Made by a program: the position numbers and the translations under genes
The notes under the pieces: generated by a model
What the model was told of the DNA's origin: nothing
The model's input: the letters and a program-made list of their open reading frames with translations, nothing else
Databases searched by the model: none
Part shown: positions 7,688-15,166 of the stretch, in pieces
Layout: each line of letters opens with the position of its first letter
Numbering within the stretch: position 1 is the first letter of the stretch
From: Candidatus Merdimorpha stercoravium
Lineage (GTDB): Bacteria; Bacteroidota; Bacteroidia; Flavobacteriales; UBA1820
Assembly (NCBI GenBank): GCA_018715295.1
Contig: DVLY01000005.1
Coordinates: 1-19,529, forward strand
DNA: 19,529 nucleotides
Direction: 5' to 3'

Positions 7688-7717
7688 GCAGGCGCATCCC
7701 TTTCGGGATGCGCCTGC
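7688..7717 (-). terminator. Rho-independent terminator of pnp
   Basis: A perfect 13-bp stem (GCAGGCGCATCCC and its complement) with a four-base loop that reads GAAA on the minus strand is followed there by TTTTATTTG. It lies 25 bp past the pnp stop codon. This is the strongest terminator in the window. Confidence 0.93.
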
Positions 7718-7742
7718 AAAGTATCATAGGATGCGACGATCC

Positions 7743-10055
7743 TTATTCTTCCGAAGAAGCCTCGCCGCGGCCTTCGCTGCGACGGCGGTCTCCACCGCGG
7801 GGAGCGTTGCGACGGCGATCGTCCGCCCCACGAGGAGCATTGCGACGGCGGTCGTCCCCGCCACGGGGAGCTCCGCGACGGTCATCGCGCGGACGTGCCG
7901 GACGATCGGCCCAGTCGGCGGGTTTTTCCTTCAGGGCGCGCAGGGATACCTTCAGCCGGCCTTTTTCCTTGTCTATCTCGATCAGTCGTACATGGATACG
8001 GTCGCCTACGTGTACGTAGTCTTCGGCGTTGTCCACCCGTTTCCAGTCGAGTTCCGAGATGTGCAACATCGCATCCCGGTTGGGGCCCAGTTCGACGATG
8101 GCACCGAAATCGCGCACTTCGGTTACCGTTACGTCGAATTCGTCGCCGATCTGCGGGTCGTAAGCGATGAGTTTGATCATATTGACGGCGTCTTCCATGC
8201 CCTTGGGCGAAGTGCCGAGGATCTGAACCTTGCCCACGTTGCCTTCCTCTTCGATGGTAACGGTCGTTCCGGTTTCGGCCTGAATGCGCTGGATGACCTT
8301 GCCGCCCGTGCCGATGATACCTCCGATGGCATCTTTGGGCACTTCCATGGCGATGATCTTCGGAGCGTGTTCCTTGACCGTAGGACGGGGTTCGGCAATG
8401 GCTTCCTTGATCTTGCCCAAGATGTGCATGCGGCCTTCGCGAGCCTGTGCCAGGGCCTTGGTGAGCACTTCGTACGAAAGCCCCTTGACCTTGATGTCCA
8501 TCTGGCAAGCCGTGATCCCGTCTTCGGTACCGGTTACCTTGAAGTCCATGTCGCCCAGGTGGTCTTCATCGCCCAGGATGTCCGACAGCACGGCGTACTG
8601 ACCGGTCTGTTCGTCGGTGATCAGGCCCATGGCGATACCCGAAACGGGTTTCGAGATCTGAATACCGGCATCCATCAGCGCGAGGGTTCCTGCGCATACG
8701 GTAGCCATCGACGAGGAGCCGTTGGACTCCAGTACGTTCGATACCACGCGCACCGTGTAGGGGCAGTCGGCGGGGATGACCTGCTTCAACGCCCGATAGG
8801 CGAGGTTTCCGTGGCCGATCTCCCGGCGCGAAACGCCGCGCATGGGTTTGGTTTCACCCGTGGAATAAGGCGGGAAGTTGTAATGGAGGTAGAAATTCTG
8901 TTTGTAGCGGAACGATACTCCGTCCACTTCGTTCGAGTCGAGGCTCGTTCCCAGGGCGACCGTACCCAGTGCCTGGGTCTCGCCGCGGGTGAAGATGGAC
9001 GATCCGTGCGGCATGGGCAGCACGTTGACTGCGCACCAGATAGGACGGATCTCGGTGGTCTTGCGGCCATCCAGACGGATGCCTTCGTCCAGGATAAGAC
9101 GGCGGACGGCGTCGCGCTCCACATCGTGGTAATACAGTTTGGCCAAGGCGACTTTCTGTGCCCGTTCGTCCTTGTCCATCCCTTCTTCGGGGAAATTCTC
9201 TGCGATGAATTCGTCGATCACTTCCGAGAATTTCTCGCTGCGTTCCTGTTTGCCCAGCCCCATTTTGGCTACGGCATAGACCTTGTCGTAGGTGTCCTTG
9301 CGGACTTTCTCGCGCAGCTCCTCGTCGTTGGTCTCGTGGCAGTAGACGCGTTTCTGAGCGGCCTTGGGCACTTGGGCGGCGAGGGCTTTCTGTGCCTCTA
9401 CCTGATCCTTGATGGCTTCGTGGGCAGCCTTGAGCGCGTCGATCATCTCGGCTTCACAGACGAACTTCATCTCGCCTTCCACCATCGCGATGGAATCGGC
9501 AGTGGCGCCTACCATCAGTTCGATGTCGGCATCGGCCATCTGATCCAGCGTGGGGTTGATCACGAACTGTCCGTCGATGCGCGCTACGCGTACTTCGGAG
9601 ATGGGGGCTTCGAACGGGATGTCCGAAACGGCGATGGCCGTCGATGCGGCCAGCCCGGCCAGCGAATCGGGTTGGGTTTGTCCGTCGTAGGAGAGCAGCT
9701 GGACGATGACTTGCGTCTCGGCGTGGTAGTCCGAGGGGAACATGGGGCGCAGGATGCGGTCCACCAGACGGGCGACGAGGATCTCTTCGTCGTTGGGGCG
9801 CATTTCGCGTTTCATGAATCCGCCGGGGAAGCGGCCGGCTGCGGTGAACGATTCTTTGTACTCGACGGTCAGGGGAAGGAAATCGGCGCCTTCCTTGCCT
9901 TCATCGGCCGTGGTTACGGTGGCCAGCACGACCGTGCCGCCCATCCGTACGACAGCGGCTCCGGCGGCTTGTTTGGCCCATACACCGGTCTCGATGGTGA
10001 TGGTGCGACCGTCCTTGAGGGTAACGGTCTGCGAAAGAGGTTGTGGAACCTGCAT
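7743..10055 (-). CDS. pnp: Polyribonucleotide nucleotidyltransferase (PNPase)
   Basis: PNPase is the phosphorolytic 3'-to-5' exoribonuclease of mRNA turnover. The 770 residues show the full architecture: a first RNase PH domain (about 12-145), the helical linker domain, a second RNase PH domain (about 335-480), a KH domain with the GXXG loop in GGIIGTGGK (578-586) and an S1 domain beginning near 636 (GDEFDVTVTEVRDFGAIVEL). The length is somewhat above the usual 700 or so because of an Arg/Gly-rich tail at about 719-764 built from near-identical 11-residue units (DDRRRNAPRGG). Such tails in other RNA enzymes bind RNA or partners; that role here is inference. The gene has its own TACCTTTG promoter, a leader with two stem-loops and a strong terminator, so it is likely transcribed alone. 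Confidence 0.97.
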   Translation of the reverse strand: MQVPQPLSQTVTLKDGRTITIETGVWAKQAAGAAVVRMGGTVVLATVTTADEGKEGADFLPLTVEYKESFTAAGRFPGGFMKREMRPNDEEILVARLVDRILRPMFPSDYHAETQVIVQLLSYDGQTQPDSLAGLAASTAIAVSDIPFEAPISEVRVARIDGQFVINPTLDQMADADIELMVGATADSIAMVEGEMKFVCEAEMIDALKAAHEAIKDQVEAQKALAAQVPKAAQKRVYCHETNDEELREKVRKDTYDKVYAVAKMGLGKQERSEKFSEVIDEFIAENFPEEGMDKDERAQKVALAKLYYHDVERDAVRRLILDEGIRLDGRKTTEIRPIWCAVNVLPMPHGSSIFTRGETQALGTVALGTSLDSNEVDGVSFRYKQNFYLHYNFPPYSTGETKPMRGVSRREIGHGNLAYRALKQVIPADCPYTVRVVSNVLESNGSSSMATVCAGTLALMDAGIQISKPVSGIAMGLITDEQTGQYAVLSDILGDEDHLGDMDFKVTGTEDGITACQMDIKVKGLSYEVLTKALAQAREGRMHILGKIKEAIAEPRPTVKEHAPKIIAMEVPKDAIGGIIGTGGKVIQRIQAETGTTVTIEEEGNVGKVQILGTSPKGMEDAVNMIKLIAYDPQIGDEFDVTVTEVRDFGAIVELGPNRDAMLHISELDWKRVDNAEDYVHVGDRIHVRLIEIDKEKGRLKVSLRALKEKPADWADRPARPRDDRRGAPRGGDDRRRNAPRGADDRRRNAPRGGDRRRSEGRGEASSEE
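7764..7886 (-). repeat. In-frame 33-bp tandem repeats encoding the PNPase RG-rich tail
   Basis: Two near-identical 33-bp units (DDRRRNAPRGA and DDRRRNAPRGG) are flanked by a shorter unit (DDRRGAPRGG) and a decayed unit (DRRRSEGRG). Unit number could vary between strains by slippage or recombination without breaking the frame. Confidence 0.8.
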
Positions 10056-10076
10056 GGTGCGTTCTTGGTTTTTGTT

Positions 10077-10113
10077 CCCTTTCCCGCGTGGAAAGGGCGG
10101 CAGGGGTTCTGCC
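10077..10113 (-). promoter_or_regulatory. Two stem-loops in the pnp leader
   Basis: Between the predicted pnp promoter and its start codon are two hairpins: an 8-bp stem CCCTTTCC/GGAAAGGG (10077-10084, 10090-10097) with a 5-nt loop, and a 5-bp stem GGCAG/CTGCC (10099-10103, 10109-10113). In E. coli a leader stem-loop is the site of RNase III-dependent autoregulation of pnp. A similar role here is inference. Confidence 0.5.
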
Positions 10114-10144
10114 TTAATTATTTACTCCTTAAATGTTTCGCGTG

Positions 10145-10152
10145 CAAAGGTA
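10145..10152 (-). promoter_or_regulatory. Predicted -7 box of pnp
   Basis: The minus strand reads TACCTTTG, an exact TAnnTTTG match and identical to the box upstream of argS. A start around 10138 would give a leader of roughly 80 nt. No clear -33 TTTG is seen at standard spacing. Confidence 0.6.
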
Positions 10153-10210
10153 GGCAAAAAATCCTCCGGGAGAACGATTTATCCCAATAAAAAACTCGCC
10201 CCCCAAGCAT

Positions 10211-10246
10211 GCGCCGCGAAAGCGGCGCTGCGGCCCTCGGGCCGCA
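10211..10246 (-). terminator. Tandem hairpins after rsmA
   Basis: Just past the rsmA stop, the minus strand holds two adjacent perfect stems: TGCGGCC/GGCCGCA (10229-10246, 4-nt loop), then GCGCCGC/GCGGCGC (10211-10228, 4-nt loop). A TTTTTTATT tract follows, but only after about 15 further bases. They probably end the argS-DUF4286-rsmA transcript ahead of the pnp promoter. The delayed T-tract makes them an imperfect terminator, and RNA stabilisation is an alternative role. Confidence 0.6.
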
Positions 10247-10250
10247 AACC

Positions 10251-11024
10251 TCAACCGCCCCACTCCCAGCGGCTCAGGTCCAAAAATTCCGCCGAGGACA
10301 ACTGTTCCGCCCTGCGGTCCAGCAGCGGATGCTCCGCCTGCCCGGACGGGATTCCCAGCGGGCGCAGCGCATTGCGCAGCGTCTTGCGGCGCTGGTTGAA
10401 AGCGGCTTTGACCACCCGCAGCAGGGATTCCGCTTTGAAGTCCTGCGGGATATCTTCCCGGCGCTCCAGCCGAATAACGCCCGACTTCACCTTCGGGGGA
10501 GGGGAGAAGACGGTTTCCGGTACGGTGAACAGGTACTCCGGGCGGTAATACACGTCCAGCAGCACCGACAGGATGCCGTACACTTTGCTCCCCGGAGGGG
10601 CGGTGAGCCGTTGGGCGACTTCCCGCTGGAACATCCCGCCGATGCGGTGGATGCGGTCGGTGTACTCCAAGGCCCGGAACATGATCTGCGAGGAGATGTT
10701 GTACGGGAAATTGCCGATCAGGGTAAAGTTTTCCCCTGCGAAAAGCCCCGAGAGGTCCATCTTGAGAAAGTCTCCCTGGACGATCCGTCCCTCCAGCGCG
10801 GGGAAGTGTCCCAGCAGGTATTCTACCGATTCGGGGTCGATCTCGGCCGCCAGGACATGGAACCCCTTTTCCAGCAGGCATTCGGTCAGGATACCCATCC
10901 CGGGGCCTACTTCCAGCACATTGCCGTTGGGGGCGCCATCCACCGTATCGGCTATACGCCGCGCGATGGATCGGTCGGTGAGAAAATGCTGCCCGAGGGC
11001 TTTTTTGGCTCTTACTTTTTCCAC
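10251..11024 (-). CDS. rsmA: 16S rRNA dimethyladenosine transferase (KsgA/RsmA)
   Basis: This enzyme uses S-adenosylmethionine to dimethylate two adjacent adenosines in the 3'-terminal hairpin of 16S rRNA, a late step in small-subunit assembly. The 257-residue protein has the family's N-terminal KALGQHFLTD (residues 8-17), the SAM-binding motif I EVGPGMGILT (38-47), the acidic EIDPE (61-65) and the catalytic motif IV NFPYNISS (105-112). Near the C-terminus, AAFNQRRKTLRNAL is the typical RNA-binding helix. ATG at 11024 fits the usual short N-terminus. It is the last gene of a probable argS-DUF4286-rsmA transcript, 61 bp after the DUF4286 stop, and is followed by tandem hairpins. Confidence 0.96.
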   Translation of the reverse strand: MEKVRAKKALGQHFLTDRSIARRIADTVDGAPNGNVLEVGPGMGILTECLLEKGFHVLAAEIDPESVEYLLGHFPALEGRIVQGDFLKMDLSGLFAGENFTLIGNFPYNISSQIMFRALEYTDRIHRIGGMFQREVAQRLTAPPGSKVYGILSVLLDVYYRPEYLFTVPETVFSPPPKVKSGVIRLERREDIPQDFKAESLLRVVKAAFNQRRKTLRNALRPLGIPSGQAEHPLLDRRAEQLSSAEFLDLSRWEWGG

Positions 11025-11085
11025 AGGGGTTCCTGTTTTTTTGTGCGGTCTGTCCGAGGACCTGTCGGCGAGCGTCCGGGAGCGG

Positions 11086-11418
11086 TCATTCCCCGGCCGA
11101 AGCGATCTTGTGCAGGCTGTCGAGTTGCAGGCGGAAGGTGAGGTAACGCTGCCCGAAACGCTCGAAAAGCCGGCTTTCGGCCTCGCGTTCGAGGGCTCCC
11201 AGGAAGGCTTCGAGGGAGTCTTTCCCGGAAAAACGCACTTGTACGGTGTACGAGCGGGTATCGGCCGGAGCGTCGTCCGAGTGTACCTCGATGAGTTCTA
11301 CCGCCGATACGCCCGGCGCCTTTGCCAGGGCCGGTAGAAACGATGCGCAGGCCTCCTCGACCCATTGCGCAGCGATGGCCGTATCGACGGCGGCGGTGAT
11401 GTTGTAGATGTGTTCCAT
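11086..11418 (-). CDS. DUF4286 family protein
   Basis: This small soluble protein of 110 residues has no signal peptide or membrane segment. It matches the DUF4286 pattern as I recall it: an opening beta strand (HIYNITAAVD), a helix with a conserved W (AAQWVEEACASFLPAL), a central strand (SYTVQVRFSG) and a C-terminal FGQRYLTFRLQLDSL stretch. The ferredoxin-like order of strands and helices suggests a small binding or dimeric protein; no catalytic residue stands out. It begins 24 bp after the argS stop and precedes rsmA, so it is probably cotranscribed with these translation genes. Function unknown. Confidence 0.8.
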   Translation of the reverse strand: MEHIYNITAAVDTAIAAQWVEEACASFLPALAKAPGVSAVELIEVHSDDAPADTRSYTVQVRFSGKDSLEAFLGALEREAESRLFERFGQRYLTFRLQLDSLHKIASAGE

Positions 11419-11442
11419 CGGTTTGTCAGAACAGGAGGGGGC

Positions 11443-13221
11443 TTACATCCTCTCGGGGACTTCGATACCCAGGATGTGCATGCCAGTGCGGATCACGCGT
11501 CCCACCAGGTCGGACAGCTGCACGCGGAAGGTGCGCACCGAGGCGTCTTCGGCCGAAAGCATCGGGACGTTCTGGTAGTACGAGTTGTACATTTTCACCA
11601 GCTCGTAGACGTAGTTGGCTACCAGTGCCGGCGAATGCGCAGCGGCGGCCTTCTGGATCAGGGCGGGGAATTCGGCGAGGTTCTTGATCAGTTCCACCTC
11701 GCGCTCCTGCAGGCTGGAGGGTCTTTCCGGCTTTTCGGGCAACTGTCCCGCCCGGCGTTTGATGGATTGGATCCGGGCGTAGGTGTATTGGATGAACGGG
11801 CCGGTATTCCCGTTGAAGTCGATGGATTCCTGCGGGTTGAACATCATGCGCTTGCGGGGATCGACCTTCAGCAGGAAATACTTGAGCGCACCCATGCCGA
11901 TGATGTGGTACAGGTGGTCTTTTTCCTGGTCGGAGAGGCCGTCCAGTTTGCCCAGTTCTTCCGAGATTTCCTTGGCCGTGCGGTACATGTCGTCCATCAG
12001 GTCGTCGGCGTCCACCACAGTGCCTTCCCGGGACTTCATTTTGCCCGAAGGCAGGTCCACCATGCCGTAGGAGAGGTGGTACAGTTTGTCGGCCCAGGGG
12101 TAGCCCAGTTTCTTGAGCGTGAGGAACAATACCTTGAAGTGATAGTCCTGCTCGTTGCCCACGGTGTAGATGAGCGAGTCGATGTCGAACTCCTCGAACC
12201 GACGAACGGCCGTACCCATGTCCTGGGTGATGTACACCGACGTTCCGTCCGCGCGCAGCACCAGTTTTTCGTCCAGTCCGTCGGCCGTCAGGTCGATCCA
12301 GACCGAGCCGTCGTCCCGGCGGTAGAACACGCCTTTGTTCAATCCTTCCTCCACGATGTCCTTCCCGAGCAGGTAGGTGTCGCTCTCGTAGTAGTTCTTG
12401 TCGAACTCCACACCCAGCCGGCGGTACGTCTGGGCAAAACCTTCGAACACCCAACCGTTCATCATTTCCCACAGGGCGCGCACCTCGGGGTCGCGGGCTT
12501 CCCAGCGGCGGAGCATGTCCTGGGCGGCGAGCATCAGCGGGGCTTTTTTCTTGGCCTCCTCCTCGTCCATGCCCTGGTTTTTCAACTCGGCCACTTCCTG
12601 GCGATAGGCCTTGTCGAATTCGACGTAGTATTTTCCCACCAGGTGGTCGCCTTTCATGCCGGAACTTTCGGGAGTCTCCCCGTGGCCGAACCGTTGCCAG
12701 GCCAGCATCGACTTGCAGATATGGATGCCTCGGTCGTTGACGATCTGGGTTTTGATCACCCGTTTTCCGGAAGCCTCCAGCAGGCGGGCGACGGAAAATC
12801 CCAACAGGTTGTTGCGGATGTGTCCCAGGTGCAGGGGCTTGTTGGTATTGGGCGAGGAGTATTCCACCATCACCGCCGGGGCTTTCGGGTCGGCAGGGCG
12901 GTAGCCGAAGTCCTTCGCGCTATACGCGGCCGCAAACTCGTCGATGAAAATATCCTGCGAGAGTTCGATGTTCAGGAAACCTTTCACGACGTTGAATCCG
13001 CTCACCACGTGGGGGATCCGCTGCACCAGCGCTTCGCCGATCTCCCGGGCGGTCTCTTCGGGGGCTTTGTGCGAAGCCTTCGCGTAGGGGAATACCAGCA
13101 GGGTTACGTCGCCGGCAAATTCTTCACGGGTGGCCTGGAGGTCGATCCGGGCCTCGGAGAGACCGTAGAGCGAATCCAACACCCCGGCTATGTTTTCTTT
13201 GAGTACCGAAAGAATGTCCAT
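11443..13221 (-). CDS. argS: Arginyl-tRNA synthetase
   Basis: This cytoplasmic class I synthetase charges tRNA-Arg. With ATG at 13221 the protein is 592 residues, normal for the family. The N-terminal add-on domain is followed by the signature VEYSSPNTNKPLHLGHIRN, with the HIGH motif as HLGH at 131-134. The second catalytic loop appears as SGKMKSREGTVVDADDL rather than a textbook KMSKS, which is usual for many ArgRSs. The C-terminal DALR anticodon domain includes NGNTGPFIQYTYARIQSI and the ending GMHILGIEVPERM. The frame is open upstream to 13710, but that stretch crosses the predicted promoter and does not resemble the family, so I reject the longer form. The gene leads the argS-DUF4286-rsmA group. 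Confidence 0.97.
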   Translation of the reverse strand: MDILSVLKENIAGVLDSLYGLSEARIDLQATREEFAGDVTLLVFPYAKASHKAPEETAREIGEALVQRIPHVVSGFNVVKGFLNIELSQDIFIDEFAAAYSAKDFGYRPADPKAPAVMVEYSSPNTNKPLHLGHIRNNLLGFSVARLLEASGKRVIKTQIVNDRGIHICKSMLAWQRFGHGETPESSGMKGDHLVGKYYVEFDKAYRQEVAELKNQGMDEEEAKKKAPLMLAAQDMLRRWEARDPEVRALWEMMNGWVFEGFAQTYRRLGVEFDKNYYESDTYLLGKDIVEEGLNKGVFYRRDDGSVWIDLTADGLDEKLVLRADGTSVYITQDMGTAVRRFEEFDIDSLIYTVGNEQDYHFKVLFLTLKKLGYPWADKLYHLSYGMVDLPSGKMKSREGTVVDADDLMDDMYRTAKEISEELGKLDGLSDQEKDHLYHIIGMGALKYFLLKVDPRKRMMFNPQESIDFNGNTGPFIQYTYARIQSIKRRAGQLPEKPERPSSLQEREVELIKNLAEFPALIQKAAAAHSPALVANYVYELVKMYNSYYQNVPMLSAEDASVRTFRVQLSDLVGRVIRTGMHILGIEVPERM

Positions 13222-13286
13222 AAAACTGTCGTATCGTTTGTGTATGATGTGTTTTTCGCGGAAAGCGCGCTTTTTGTGCGCGGGGA

Positions 13287-13294
13287 CAAAGGTA
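13287..13294 (-). promoter_or_regulatory. Predicted -7 box of argS
   Basis: The minus strand reads TACCTTTG, an exact TAnnTTTG match identical to the pnp box. It lies 66 bp upstream of the argS start codon. The -33 region is A/T-rich but lacks a clean TTTG. Confidence 0.6.
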
Positions 13295-13625
13295 GTGATT
13301 TTTAAGGAATATGCCTTGCCCCGACATCGCCACCCCCGCAGACTTTGCCGCCTCGCCCTGCCAAGCCGCACTTTCGCTCCCCGAAGCCGCAGACAACCAA
13401 AAGACCACGCATTCATGCGGCGGTGAGGGTCTCGAACCGCAAAATTCCTCCGGAAGACAGCTTGCCGGCTGCGCTGAAAACCGACCGTGCTTTGACCGAT
13501 AAAACGCACCCCACACTTGAAAAGCCCGGCAGTGCCGCAGAGGATACGCATGGTCCGCGTGCAGGAAAAAATCCTAACCGAAGGACGGGAACAAGTAAAA
13601 AACGACTGCCAATAGAGTATAAAGA

Positions 13626-13660
13626 AACAAGGCAAAAGGCTGGAAACCTCTTGCCTTGTT
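13626..13660 (-). terminator. Strong stem-loop, candidate terminator
   Basis: A 14-bp stem with one mismatch (AACAAGGCAAAAGG at 13626-13639 against CCTCTTGCCTTGTT at 13647-13660) has a 7-nt loop. On the minus strand it is followed by TCTTTAT, giving a weak T-tract. It would end the leftward transcript of the barrel gene, though it lies about 160 bp beyond that stop codon. Confidence 0.6.
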
Positions 13661-13819
13661 CCCCTGTATCGGGCAATGCGCCGGGCCGACTCTTGCGCCC
13701 AAAAGAGCAAAACTCCCCCGACCGTAAACGATGCCCCTGTTCTACTTCACCCGGCTGAATTCAGAAACCGCAACAAACCGTCTTGAACTGCACGGCTGTT
13801 CCTGAATACGGAAGGCAGG

Positions 13820-14416
13820 TTAAAAATTGTACCCGGCCGTGATATAAAACGATCCGTTTTTGAATTTCGGGTCGCCTGCCTCGTAATTTTTAGGCAAGTT
13901 GACAAGGCCCAGGTCATACCCGATGCCGGTATAGATGCGGTTTATCAACGCGCCCAAGGCTATTTTCAACCCCATGTCCCCCCGTTTGAGGGCTCCGTCC
14001 GAACCGAACTGTTCCACGCTGTCCGTTTGTCCCAGGAAAGACCATTTGTACGTTCCCGTAATCCCGAATGCGAAATAAGGGCCTAAAGCGGGTTGAATGG
14101 CCCATGTGTCATTGATCCGGAAGCGGTAAGAGAACATCGCCGGGATTTCCAAATAGGTCAGACTCTGCGTATAGGAAGTACCATCCCTGGTAATTTTCCC
14201 TCCTTTGAATTGCAGCATCAACCCCGGTTCAAAAAAGACAGGGACCTTGGATGTAAGTTGCAACCGGTAAAAACCTCCCACATGGAATCCCAGTTTGGAG
14301 TTGTAATTGGTCATGCTGGCTATGTTCACGCCGGCACGCACGCTGAAGCCGTTGTCCTGGGCATGGACATTCAGTCCGAGAAAAACCAGGACGATGAGTA
14401 AGCAGATCTTTTTCAT
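13820..14416 (-). CDS. PorT-like outer membrane beta-barrel protein
   Basis: This 198-residue exported protein has a clear type I signal peptide (residues 1-19, cleavage likely after NVHA). The mature part opens with FSVRAGVNIASMTNYNSKLGFHVGGFYR and continues in alternating hydrophobic/polar strands, ending with an aromatic residue (FYITAGYNF), as expected for an outer membrane barrel. It fits the PorT/OMP_b-brl_2 group of small Bacteroidota barrels, probably eight strands. Members range from type IX secretion parts to simple membrane proteins, and none of the context argues for a T9SS role here. Sampled G+C is near 50%, lower than the housekeeping genes around it. It lies 88 bp after the small lipoprotein gene on the same strand and may share its transcript. 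Confidence 0.85.
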   Translation of the reverse strand: MKKICLLIVLVFLGLNVHAQDNGFSVRAGVNIASMTNYNSKLGFHVGGFYRLQLTSKVPVFFEPGLMLQFKGGKITRDGTSYTQSLTYLEIPAMFSYRFRINDTWAIQPALGPYFAFGITGTYKWSFLGQTDSVEQFGSDGALKRGDMGLKIALGALINRIYTGIGYDLGLVNLPKNYEAGDPKFKNGSFYITAGYNF

Positions 14417-14504
14417 AATTCAAGCTGTTAAGAAAGTGAATGATATGAGTGAACAATCCTTTTTTTTGAAAAATGAGAAACAGGCGTTATGGGCAAGAGG
14501 CGCT

Positions 14505-15107
14505 TTACTGTGCGTTGTACCGATGTTCGACCGCACCGCCTTTCCAAACGAAGGATAGTTCCTTTCCGTCTGCAAGGCTTATCTCCCCAGTGGCCTCGTA
14601 TCGCTCGCCTAAATGCCCGCGCTTTATCTCGACCGTACATGCCGTTACTTTTCCCTCATCCGTGGAATACCACTCTACCCTTCTGTCATCCTGGTACAGA
14701 CTGACATAGACACCAAAAATGCGCAAGTGCTTGAGTTCTTCGCTCCCGTCCCAGGTGTAAGTGCCGGGAACGATCTTGTCATAACACAGTTTCCCATTCT
14801 CCCCCTTTTCCAGCTTCGCGATCTCTTCATTGAGGCAGCAACAGTCCATGCGAATAAGCCAACCGGTTCCCATCTCACCCGATCCGGTGACGAGATAATT
14901 ATTGGGGTTGATCCCTTTCCCAAAAAGATACAGGTCATAGGAACTGTATTCGGAAACCGAAGGATTCACGGAACCCCATCCCATGGCACAGGCTCCCGTT
15001 ATTTCCACGTTTTCCGTGGAGCTCCCGCCGATATCTTTGCTGCAGGAGACCATCGCCGTGGTCAATGCCACCAGCATCGCCAGACCAAAACAGCATTTCC
15101 TTTCCAT
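14505..15107 (-). CDS. Hypothetical lipoprotein, cysteine-rich
   Basis: I do not recognise this 200-residue protein. It has a basic start, a hydrophobic segment and a lipobox MVSC with lipid-acceptor Cys22, so it should be a lipoprotein. The mature part is mostly predicted beta (SSYDLYLFGK, GTGWLIRMD, LRIFGVYVSLYQDD, KVTACTVEIK, LSFVWKGGAVE), reminiscent of small beta-sandwich lipoproteins. It carries six further cysteines (40, 89-91, 108, 157), including three in a row, unusual for a Bacteroidota lipoprotein. The gene sits between the barrel gene and the 419-residue lipoprotein on the same strand, 59 bp after the latter. Sampled G+C is about 50%. A link to the neighbouring surface proteins is inference. 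Confidence 0.7.
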   Translation of the reverse strand: MERKCCFGLAMLVALTTAMVSCSKDIGGSSTENVEITGACAMGWGSVNPSVSEYSSYDLYLFGKGINPNNYLVTGSGEMGTGWLIRMDCCCLNEEIAKLEKGENGKLCYDKIVPGTYTWDGSEELKHLRIFGVYVSLYQDDRRVEWYSTDEGKVTACTVEIKRGHLGERYEATGEISLADGKELSFVWKGGAVEHRYNAQ

Positions 15108-15166
15108 GATTGTACTGTATTAAGAATGAACCGCCTATTGTTGTTTATTTCCTCCGTTTCACGACA

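Larger units (their letters stand above)
13222..13819. other. Gene-poor stretch between argS and the barrel-protein gene
   Basis: About 600 bases hold no convincing gene. The argS end carries a promoter and a short palindrome (AAAGCGCGCTTT near 13262). The middle contains scattered open frames on both strands with no recognisable protein character, and one tRNA-like phrase whose T-stem does not pair. The far side carries a strong stem-loop at 13626-13660. It may be decayed sequence left by an insertion; nothing in it proves that. Confidence 0.5.

Noticed and set aside
7731..10190. Long plus-strand open frame (819 codons) antisense to pnp
   Set aside because: It mirrors pnp codon bias in G/C-rich DNA; the product is rich in His, Val, Gly and Asp with no recognisable domain, while pnp on the other strand is unmistakable.
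13405..13456. tRNA-like T-arm phrase GGTTCGAGACC on the minus strand
   Set aside because: The bases flanking the loop do not form a 5-bp T-stem, and no anticodon arm, D-arm or acceptor pairing is found. At most it is a remnant.
13222..13710. N-terminal extension of the argS frame to 13710
   Set aside because: The extension crosses a TACCTTTG promoter box and shows no ArgRS similarity; the 592-residue form has the normal family length.
13345..13758. Open frames on both strands in the argS-barrel gap (for example 137 codons plus, 87 codons minus)
   Set aside because: No start context, no signal or domain, and protein composition typical of random frames; the region also holds a terminator-like hairpin.
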